From Sistotremastrum niveocremeum HHB9708 (taxonomy: Eukaryota > Basidiomycota > Agaricomycetes > Sistotremastrales > Sistotremastraceae), in NCBI GenBank assembly GCA_001630475.1, contig KV419471.1, positions 1,581-34,703 of the forward strand: DNA of 33,123 nt. Direction: 5' to 3'. Below, one piece after another: positions 21,693-30,740 of this stretch. How positions within the stretch are numbered: the stretch's first letter is position 1; each line of letters begins with the position of its first letter. Below the pieces are notes generated by a model. It worked only from the letters and a program-made list of their open reading frames with translations, made no database searches and had not been told where the DNA came from. The position numbers and the translations under genes were made by a program.

Positions 21693-22512
21693 AATTCCAC
21701 ACTAGTACTCAGACGTCGTAAAACCAAAACGAAAGGCAGGAGTAAAGCCTGAGAGGATACAAGAGATGCTACCGCGCCGATCAGCACCACAATGACGAAA
21801 CACCAAGGCCTTATAGCACCCACCTAAAGCAAGGAGCAAGACACGAGGTCACCACACTCCAGCGTAACGCAACTTACGAAACCTCGTACGAGCCAATGAA
21901 AGCGCATGCCCAGCCATTTAAGCCAACGGAGGCACAATAGCACCTATAGGAGACATAATGACATGCATGTCATTGTCCACGAGGCCATCTCGTGCACGGA
22001 CCACGGATGAACTTTCACACGAATATATCCGTCTTTTGTCATTCTTGTTAATCACGAATTAAATCCCAAAGCCAGTATAGCGGTCGAGGCCAGAAGACTG
22101 CCGCCAGCATAAAGACACGTCGACGAAGACGAGCGAGACGACGAGTTCACTCGCGAAAAAGGGCTCGATAGCGGTGTTTGGAGGACCCTGCCGCCGAAAG
22201 CGGGTAGAGCCCACGGTCCATATATAGTAACTGAATATATATATCATTTGATCCTGACAACAAGCGAGCTCGATAGCGGACTTACTGTGTTTAACCCGAG
22301 CACGCTAAATTATTGCCTCAACATTGTAAATTCAATAGCTCCGCCATTTCTTGACCGATGACAGTGATTCTCGGTACAGATGTTGGTAACCATTTGATCT
22401 AGCGACTCAATACACTCAAATATTTTTAAACTTCTGCTCTATTCAAGAATAAATTGCTCTCTCTGAAACCGAAAACACATTAGAATATTCAATCTAGAGC
22501 TGGAAAAGATAG
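21693..22512. other. Non-coding region upstream of cupredoxin copy 2
   Basis: No gene model is supported. It holds the divergent flank of copy 2, the 18-bp palindrome at 21957, and two copies of CTCGATAGCG near 22168 and 22267. From 22200 the sequence is AT-rich with TATATATATA runs. The minus-strand frame at 22059-22247 is unconvincing. Confidence 0.5.
21957..21974. repeat. Perfect 18-bp palindrome
   Basis: AATGACATGCATGTCATT reads the same on both strands. It lies about 265 bp upstream of the start of cupredoxin copy 2. It could be a dimeric regulator site, since TGACATGTCA-like cores are used by such proteins, or chance. Confidence 0.6.
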
Positions 22513-22907
22513 TCGGGTGTTGAAATGATCTGAGAAATCAATTTTTTAGCGTTCTACATGAGCTGTGTTGCTGATTCTGGATTGAATTTCTACAAAATGT
22601 GTCTTTTTGGGGGGCCCGGCTTCGCCGGGTTATACTGCTACAGGGCCTCGATATGCGCTGATGAACATCACCAAGAGCTATAACAAACATCATAAAAAGA
22701 CTTCCAAACACAGAGCGCTTGGGTTTCATGGAAATAGCATCATTTTTGCGGCCGGCTTCGCCGGAAGAGACCGAAGAGTATATTCCGTCACTGCGTTGAC
22801 GGAAGCTGTCCATCTTGAGTACCGAGAGTGAAACGCTGGTATGTATCATAAAATCGCCCTGACAGCTCACCAGACGCCATCACTCATCAAAAACCATCAA
22901 CACCCGA
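22513..22907. mobile_element. Candidate MITE/foldback element with imperfect terminal inverted repeats
   Basis: The ends TCGGGTGTTGA (22513-22523) and TCAACACCCGA (22897-22907) are perfect 11-bp inverted repeats. A second inner pair matches imperfectly: 22549-22566 (GCGTTCTACATGAGCTGT) against the reverse complement of 22862-22877 (GCGTCTGGTGAGCTGT). The arms therefore extend about 45-55 bp around a 395-bp unit. Inside are two CCGGC-TTC-GCCGG hairpins and a CCGTCA/TGACGG stem near 22780. No transposase frame is present and I saw no clear target-site duplication, so a non-autonomous element is likely but unproven. Confidence 0.45.
22615..22764. repeat. Pair of GC-rich hairpins with TTC loop
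   Basis: Two near-identical perfect hairpins lie 137 bp apart inside AT-rich DNA: CCCGGC-TTC-GCCGGG at 22615-22629 and CCGGC-TTC-GCCGG at 22752-22764. Such GC clusters resemble those seen in fungal organellar DNA. They are the only strong hairpins of this kind I noticed in the window. Confidence 0.7.
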
Positions 22908-23813
22908 TTTTCTTGTGTTGTTGTGAGTTCTCTTCCGTCTGCCATTTTTGAACGCTCTTGGATCATAGAATCGTCACATATAGACATAGATATATATTCA
23001 AATCGATAGACTCAGCTATCAAACGTCTGACCAATCATTCAAATGTAATCTATAATATTCTTTGGCTCACAAGGGGGTTTGTCTTTGTTTTCACACTTCT
23101 TGGCACTGGGAAAAGGCCAATTTCAACGTCATAATTTAATCAAGTCTCATTCGAGGTCAGGAAAATAATTTAAATATTTATGAATGTCGGCGGACGCGGC
23201 AGGCTTCGTTGAGAGGGACTCGCTGCGAGATGTGAGGCCGAGAGCGGGATTTGCCGGCTGACGCGCTGAGCTAAGCATCCGGGCTCCATTTCAGGGTTTT
23301 TCGATACGCCGCGCCCAGATATGGCAATTGAATCATGTTTATTACTCGATAGCTACGGAGATAAACGGCTATTACTACGTTAGACCCTCGGCCGAGCCGG
23401 CCCGTCGCTATCGAGCCTATCGAGCTCCACGCACCGCTAACGACCCCGAAAAAGGAAGCAGTCCAAAAGTCGAGACCGCAGGGCTTCCGACTCCGACTCC
23501 GACTCACCGGCACCTCGGCACCTCACCCCTTCCATCATCAAATGAAAGCGCACCTCGCAACGACCATCATCATTACAAAAATCCTACACTAAAAGTACAC
23601 ATCCCGAGGACACAAAAACCTCGCAGAGCATTATCGAAAACTATCGATCAAAAAAACTCAATAACACAAGAACAAAGGGAATAAAAAGATGACCAAAAAA
23701 ACCGATAACCAGAAACACGATGAATCGATGTCGAAGACAAAAAGGAGGATTAGAGAGTCAGGAATGACAGGGACGCGGAAAAAGGGATTGAAGAGGGAGA
23801 TCGAGAGTCAGGA
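22908..23813. other. Non-coding region downstream of the G-alpha gene
   Basis: These 906 bp hold the 3' flank of the minus-strand G-alpha gene. The plus-strand frame at 23328-23684 and the minus-strand frame at 23271-23513 have no recognisable content. A short AT-rich patch lies near 23160-23180. No RNA gene was seen. Confidence 0.5.
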
Positions 23814-26137
23814 TCAGATCATATCAGCGTTTTTGAGATTCGTCCTAATAATCCCCTCCCGAACTGCCAATAATCAACATCACCGTCGCCCAAAAACGCA
23901 GAGAAATAAACGAACCGATTTGTAGGGTAACAGCCGTACTCTGCGTATCCTACCAGCCGGAAACCGCATCAGCCCCCCTCACTTAGATCGAAGAGAAAAG
24001 AAATGGGGACGTACAACGACCGAAGTGAAATACGAAAAGAAAGTCCTCGCCGCAGGCGAATGATCCCTCGAGATCTCTTTAAACTTCGCCTTCAGATCTA
24101 CCCAACCCCCTTCAGCCTCCTTGCATCAACGAAAAGAAAAGAAAAGACGTACATTTCATAATAGACTCAACCTCATTCGGCCGATTCCCATAACTCGGTA
24201 CATACTTCGAAAACTATTCTCGTCGTCAACTACCACCCGAAGAAAGAGAAGGAAAGAAAAACGCACGGAGATGCCTTGATGATTGATCATCCGCCTGAAT
24301 AGATCGACTTTATTGAGGAAGAGCACGATCTGGACTTTCGCAAGCAACTTGGACGAAACGATTTTCTTGTACAGCCCGAACGAGTCCTCCTGCATCCCGT
24401 GTACGTATCACTCAACGAACGGGAAAGACGAAGAGGAAAGGACGTACGAGTCGATTTCTATCCCGATCTTCATCAAGCACTTGATTAAACGCACTAATAG
24501 GCGCCAAGAAAATAATCGCATTCACTATCATGATCACTTCATCAGCCCACACCTCACACATCATAGGGACGGACATACTATGTTCGAAATAAGGAATCCA
24601 AGCAGCCCTCTGTTCTCGCATGCAATCGTCGGCACCAACAGACGAAGCAGAAATGAACATACCTCAGATCTTGTCCCCCCAACATCATACATCCTCCACT
24701 CACTCGCCATATCCCTCGTCAATTCTACCCGCACCACCTCAGCACCCTCGTTCGAAAGATAGATAAGCGCTTACGTCGTTCATGGACTATGATGTGTTCT
24801 TGTACGCCAACTGTCCTGAGACGGGCTCGGATAACGTCATCTGTCAATGGCATTGCACGACTTTGTCAGAATTCCTCAGATCAGTGACAAAGTGGAGCAA
24901 CGCACCGTCTGAAGGTTCATAATACCTCTGCACGATTCGATCGATATTATCTAGATAACTACCGCCCAATCAAAATCAGCACTTTGCTCGAGAAAGGAGA
25001 TGTGGAAGGACTCACAAAGCCGCCGAATCGTCCAACCGAATCCTCGACGATCTCCTCAAAGCTCTTCGTACTCTCTCATCCCTCCAAAGCACAATCATAG
25101 CTCTCTTCTTCTCCAAAAGCACACCAACAACATCATCCCCTCCCCCTCCTCCCCTGCCTCCATTATCAGCACCAACACTCGCCCTCCTATCAATACTACT
25201 CCTACTCTCCAAACTCCCCCTTCCCCTCAACATCGAAAAAGCAGTTTTCCACCCCGTCGTCGAATATACGAAAAACTCTCCATGGGACGTATACCTCTTT
25301 CCCGCCCCTCCTCCATTCGCATTCGTATTCGCAGGATACTGAGGAAAAGGCTCGTCAGGTGGAATTAATTGTCTTTGTAATCTCTCTTCGAGACCTTCGA
25401 GAGCTGATAAGTCGGCGAAGAGGGCGGTGTAGTCGATCGGAATTTGAGATGACGAGGATAGGGACGGGGTCATGGCCGAAGATTGTGCAGTGGGAGGAAG
25501 GGGGAAGTCAGCATGCGATCGATCGAGAGGTGAGATCGGCGAAGGGAGTGTACTCGTCGAAGGCGAAGATAAGGTCGACTTGTTCGTGCCGAGTAATTCG
25601 GGAGAGACAGCACGAATGATCGTATTGATCGATCTGACGAGGTTGAGATAGATAATCCGCGTCCAGGATACTCTTTCAGCGCGGAATGCGTTGGGTGCGA
25701 ATGCAAGCTGGAAATCTACAAGTGCAAGCGGGGATGACACATCAACGATGAGTAATCGGTAATGAAATTGATGAACGTCGGTAACGCGGACATACTCTTC
25801 AACGTCGTTGATTTCCCTAAACAAAATCAGCAACCGTTCCATCTCCCAAAAACCAAAACATACCAGATTCACTTTGCCCTACCTCCTCATCAGCCACCAG
25901 CAACCCAAATAAAAAAGAAAACGAACCAAGTAACAAAACCCGTATACACCCCCTCTTCTTCGCAGCCACCCTCTCTAACCTCAACATCTCCTCAATCTCC
26001 GCATTCCTCGCAATCGCAACCTTTTCATTCCTAATCCTAACCTCTTTCTCTTCCGCACTCTCATTCGCCGGCGGAGCCATCAGAACTAAGAGCGGATCTC
26101 TAGACACTTCCATCCCATTTCCATTCTTTCTAGGCAT
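23814..26137 (-). CDS. Heterotrimeric G-protein alpha subunit, large divergent form
   Basis: Fourteen exons: 26137-25927, 25878-25864, 25816-25796, 25715-25016, 24958-24906, 24840-24775, 24724-24663, 24609-24579, 24536-24448, 24389-24267, 24213-24153, 24109-24015, 23949-23916, 23863-23814. They give 536 aa with introns of 42-80 bp and all phases consistent. Motifs: P-loop GQSESGKST at 71-79; switch I DVIRARLRTVG with the Arg finger R340 and Mg-binding T343; switch II DVGGTRSERAAW at 369-380; NKVD at 442-445; TSVVDT at 506-511. T373 stands where Gln204 of mammalian G-alpha-i1 activates water. A Ser/Gly-rich insert lies in the helical domain, making the protein far longer than the usual ~355 aa. 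There is no N-terminal myristoylation Gly2 (MPRK). A 15-nt micro-exon encodes QSES of the P-loop. Membrane signalling is the family role; GTPase loss is inference. Confidence 0.93.
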
Positions 26138-27586
26138 CTGATCCGAGTCCCGGGCTCTTTCTCGAATACTATCCAGAACCTGGAGATATTACAGCCGTAG
26201 CACACCGCTAGCACAGAACGCGTCGTAGCACCAAAAGAAAGAACGCAAGCAACAGAGACAGAGGGAGGGAGAGGGCGAAACGGAAAACGGGACCGACACC
26301 TCGAAACGCCTCCGGCGCTTTATCTACCCTCGCCGTCACCGGAGTTCCAAATCCGAAAAAGGCAAATTCACCCATCGACTCGGCACGATCTCATCGCCAA
26401 TCGGCACATCACTCAGGGATCTTCTACATGGAACAACCTTCCATGTCAGACTCTAGATCTCATCGATTTCGGCGTGGGCCGCGCTTCGAAATTCGGAAAG
26501 GGGAACTGACCATGTGCAACGAATGTGTAATCCCGGAACTTGTTCGTATAGACGCCTTCGTCATTAGCATCTGCTACCCATCTCTTCCACGTCGACCGAG
26601 CTCGCCGAACGCATACGAAGTATTACAAACGCACAATATCCAAGACCTACATGTAATCGACTAGCACCGGAATAAACAAACTCCCGATACACAAGCGCAA
26701 GCGGTCGGTCCCGAAAACCCTGAGAAAGATAGAACTCTTCCATCCACCGACAACTACAGCCTCCGAGCTTTGACAGGACACACGTCATCCAATATCCAAT
26801 CAAATGAGTCTTACTAACAAAAGCTAGACTCGGTCCTCGGTCTCCAGGCACACTTCGAATATCGCTCAGGATTCAGAATTCAGGAACGACCCACACACAG
26901 CCCACGTCATCTTTTCTCCCTCTTCGACTTCACAAATAATTCGTCAAACGACTGTCCCTCGATTCGATTCGATCCCGATAGCGCCAAGAAAAGAAACCTT
27001 GTCGGTCGGTCTTCTCGGGGACACCCTCGGATCGCTGAGCAATTTATTTCATTTCATTTTATTACATGTAACGAAATTTCATTTCGCAGCCAACGCCGGC
27101 TAACGAGCTCCGGTCTTTCTCGGCCGCCACACATGTATGTAAAGCACCTACATGTACGTACGCACCCACACTCACCTCACTAACATTCTAATAACACGTT
27201 CCATGAAAACCTCCCACCCGTCCCTGTGAACTCTTCGACTTGCAACAAGAACAAGACCACCATCACCTCACCCAGAATCGTGAACTTTTGGCCAAACAAA
27301 AAAGGTACCCGAACCACGAGCACGAGCCTCAATAAAGCGGGGTATCCCGACCCCCCGACCGGCGAATCCCAGAACCACGACCCCACTCTCCAGACGGCTT
27401 CCCCACACCCTCCGATATTTCTACTAATTAGCAATATAGCATCGCGATAGCGATAACAATATATTCCGCAATTTGCGACATTGGAATGAGATAGAAGCGT
27501 CCGGATCTTCCTTCGATGAGGCCCGATGGTTCCTGAATTGATCATGACTCAATGGCAGCGTGCTTCTTTCTTCGTTTCAGTCTTGG
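26138..27586. other. Non-coding region upstream of the G-alpha gene
   Basis: About 1.45 kb without a supported gene. It holds the G-alpha promoter. Minus-strand frames at 26564-26851 and 27180-27545 have no recognisable domain. A CACCTACATGTACGTACG stretch near 27150 is locally palindromic (TACATGTA). Composition falls towards A/T near 27045-27080. Confidence 0.5.
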
Positions 27587-27855
27587 CCTTCGGAGCGTTT
27601 GTCGAAGAGTCGAAATCAATCAATCCATGAGTGTCTCACAGGGAAATATTCCACCGACTCAATCAAGCAAAAGTCCTTCCGTTCTCGGCAACCCTTCTTC
27701 ATATCTTCTCCAGTGACACTCGACAACTCCTTCGGAGCGTATATCGAACACCCGTTTAAGAAGCTCGAAATCAATCAATCATCAGTTCACGGAGGGACAA
27801 ACATTCAATTCACTCGACTCGATCAAGCTAAATCCTTCCGTTCTCGGTAACCCTG
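27587..27855. repeat. Two degenerate tandem units of about 142-159 bp
   Basis: Unit 1 begins CCTTCGGAGCGT at 27587 and unit 2 begins with the same bases at 27729. Both go on to TCGAAATCAATCAATC, and both end in CCTTCCGTTCTCGG followed by AACCCT (27675 and 27834). A further degraded partial copy (GTGCTTCTTTC..GCCTTCGAATTTCG) appears near 28158-28200. No open frame spans the units. They may be the remains of a repeated intergenic element. Confidence 0.6.
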
Positions 27856-29447
27856 GGCCTGCTTCTGCATCTTCTCAGATGACGTTTGACACCGATCCCG
27901 AGTCCCGACGACATCTGACAGCTTCTCTCCTCCGAAATTCTCAGAATAGCAAAATCACCCTCCATCCGAATCTTTCTAATCCCAATCCCACTTTCCATGT
28001 ACTCGCTCCTCATCTTCAGAAGTCAAGAAGTCAAGAAGACCCGTCAAGCGCGAATTGCCAGATTGACTTCTCCAACGTCAACAATGGCATCGAGCGCCAA
28101 TCCTGACTTGGTCAACGTCTGACAGCTTCGATCTTCAGCTTCATATGCATGGACCGACGGTGCTTCTTTCCTAGCTCTTCTTCCCAACGCCTTCGAATTT
28201 CGTATTCCGATTCCCTTTCACCGATCATTCTCTCGATCATTCCGAGTCAAGTCAAGTGTACACCTTTTACAGCATTACTATAGTCGATTGTCCCAAAAAG
28301 AAACCTGATTAGAATAAATCGAACGAAAAAAGAACCTGATTAACATCGTTAAAAAACAAACCGCAGACATGTACCGTAGAACTAAGACGAGGAAATTGCT
28401 AGCTGACCTGGAGGCACAAGTCTGACCTAGGGTACGCACTAACCGTCCGTATTACCTAGGCACACATATTTCCATCGTCTTATTCCCGACACACGCCTTG
28501 CGGTTCTGTTACATAGCGTGTTCGAGTTTGGGAAGGAGTGAACTCGAAATTCAATTGTGAAAGGCCGCGGGTGGGGAGACGGTTAAACTTCTCGAAGAGT
28601 ACCAGTGGCTCACCCAAGGAGCGTAAAAGAGGAATAAATGTCGATCGGCGTTGCGAGTTGCGCACAAGGGGGAGGGCGTAAGGTTCGGCCGAACGACACC
28701 ATAGATCACATAAGGACGAGTACGAGTACGACCTGTATTCACGTTAGTGATGAGAAGTATAATAACACATTTTGTTCCTTCATTGCTTCAACTTCACTGA
28801 ACAAAGTCCTATTGAAATTCCTCGGCTCTCAATTTAATTTTTCTTTCGTCCGACTCGGCCAACTCAGGCATTCCGAGTCGAGATCTTCAACACGAAAAGT
28901 ACAACATTAGGCTTGTCGGTTTTGTGATTTTGGGAATTTTTTTAGTCGAGTTGCATTGATGTTGTATTTGTTGTATCCTAGTACAAGTGTCAGATCTTCA
29001 AATAAGAGCGTACGAGAGCCATCGGGATTTGCCGGTTGCTCTTTCTCTTGACCGCGACCTTGGCCCTTGCTCTCAATTCGACGAACATGCTCATATACGA
29101 GGACCTTTCTCAACGCCGCCTGATTCAATCCCCAGAGTCGGTAACGACATATGAGTCGTGGGATAATCAATTCCTCGAATTCCTCGAACTCAAGTATCCC
29201 GAGCCTCCGCCTCCGATTATCGTCGAATCATCGAACGACCCATCCATGGCCAGACCAATCACCTCATAAATACCATCACACAGCAAAACACAGCAAACAC
29301 AACCTCATCAATTCCCAGACTCACATTCTCATGATCTACCCACATTCCAAGGCCCATCGCTACCAAAACGGGAAAAGGCCAGGCACGGAAGGGTAGAGTA
29401 ACGTTGCGAGTCGTTCGTTCCTTATAATTGATCGCTTAGAGGGCTCT
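27856..29447. other. Mostly non-coding; doubtful small frame at 29036-29269
   Basis: About 1.6 kb with no firm gene. The plus-strand frame at 29036-29269 has a signal-like start (LLFLLTATLALALNST) and a coding-like acidic/Pro-rich end, but no ATG precedes the hydrophobic part in frame and no upstream exon is clear. If it starts at the internal ATG near 29087 it is only about 60 aa. A small secreted protein cannot be excluded. Three AGAAGTCA repeats lie near 28018-28042. The right end holds the promoter of cupredoxin copy 3. Confidence 0.35.
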
Positions 29448-29449
29448 AC

Positions 29450-29457
29450 TATATAAA
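29450..29457 (+). promoter_or_regulatory. TATA box of cupredoxin copy 3
   Basis: TATATAAA lies 42 bp before the ATG at 29499, a spacing that fits a TATA element with a short 5' leader. It overlaps an in-frame upstream ATG at 29457, which argues that the true start is 29499 rather than 29457. Confidence 0.55.
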
Positions 29458-29498
29458 TGGCTCACCGTTCGCCGAAAAGCAGTAGCTCTACTACGAAA

Positions 29499-30582
29499 AT
29501 GCTTTCCTTCCTCCCCATCACCTCGCTCATCCTCTACGTCCTCTCATTCATCCATCTCGCATCTCCGGCCACTCTCAAAGTACGCTTTCCCTCCTTCCAA
29601 AAATAATCAAAAAAATTCAGCTCGATTCCTGATATGTTGTCTAGGTAGAAGTCGGCATCGGCTCAAATCCACGTACATACACCCCAAACTCCCTCCAAGC
29701 CTCCCAAAACGACATCATCCAATTCGTATTCTCCGGCTCACCAGGTCTACACTCCGTCACTCAATCAAATTTTGAGAATCCATGTCAACCACTCCCGGGC
29801 GGCTTCTCCAGCGGTTTCGTCTCCGTATCCTCCGGATCTCAAGGCCCGTTTATGGCTTATGAAATTCGAATCGTTAACGCTAGTCAGCCAATATGGGTAC
29901 GCCTAATTCATATTCTCTATGTTGTGAATGTTCATGCGAGGTGATGGTTGTAGTATTATTGTGCACAAACGAATCCGGAGGCACATTGTCTGTCTGGCAT
30001 GTCAGGCGTGATAAATCCCCCTGATCCCTCAACAGAAGAAACTCTCCACTTCTATCAGATCGGAGCAAGCAGTCTCACAGCTCTCCCTCTCGTACGTCCC
30101 TCCCCTCCGCCCGAATTATCGATGTTAATATTCATGGTGATGTTTAGCAAGATCCAACGCTGGGTCCTATGGGCGGTGTAGGCGCACTCGGAGTAGCTGC
30201 TCCCGCGATCGCAACTTCGACTGCTCCTTCTCAATCTAGTAGCACATCCGCCGCCACATCTGAGTCTTCGTCTCCTACCGCTTCACCAACGTCATCATCT
30301 TTATCCGCTTCTGGATTCCCAAGCGCCAGCCTGAGCTCAGGTTCTTCTTCATCCTCGACATCGTCTCCTACGCCTGCTCCCTCATCTAGTGGATCCGCCT
30401 CGACCACGTCGGGCTCTTCGTCAGGGTCCTCGACTAAAGCAGGTACATCAACATCGAGTACTTCCAGTACATCAGCGACGACATCGTCGAGTTCTTCAAA
30501 TGCGGCGCAGAGACACACGGCTCACAATGTGCTTCTTTGCCTAGCCATAGTCGCCCTCATCTATATGGGATATGGCATTTAG
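29499..30582 (+). CDS. Ser-rich extracellular cupredoxin (copy 3)
   Basis: Exons 29499-29579, 29645-29896, 29954-30091 and 30148-30582, with introns of 65, 57 and 56 bp, give 301 aa. The start at 29499 gives a clean signal peptide (MLSFLPITSLILYVLSF..) and follows the TATA box. The domain shows VEVGIGSNPRTYTPNSL, HSVTQSNFENPCQPLPGGF and YYCAQTNPEAHCLSGMSGVI, so the copper ligands His, Cys, His and Met are all kept. Exon 2 has the same length (252 nt) as in copy 1. A Ser-rich stalk of about 120 residues and a hydrophobic end (NVLLCLAIVALIYMGYGI) suggest a GPI anchor. It lies on the opposite strand from copies 1 and 2, about 7.8 kb from copy 2, and converges on the questin-oxidase-like gene 158 bp away. 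Confidence 0.9.
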
Positions 30583-30740
30583 CTGAATCATTTCAGTCTT
30601 CGGGGGCGAATTGAATGCTTAAATATTTCCCATAGAATCATGTTCGCAAATCCAATAAATGTACAACGAATACAACAAATACAACAATGATACAACTCAA
30701 TCAAATAAATTTCTAACATCACTAAAATCGAAAGATGCAC

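Noticed and set aside
24001-24060. Apparent frameshift in the C-terminal G-alpha exon
   Set aside because: It came from a miscounted T run while reading the complement. The real sequence reads through ARTFFSYFTSVV with no shift.
24725-24774. A 28-bp G-alpha intron ending at an early GAG
   Set aside because: It breaks the frame. The 50-bp intron ending in GGGTAG restores QLTRDMASEWRMYDVGG with canonical ends and correct phase.
30231-30518. 95-codon acidic minus-strand frame
   Set aside because: It is the antisense shadow of the Ser-rich stalk of cupredoxin copy 3.
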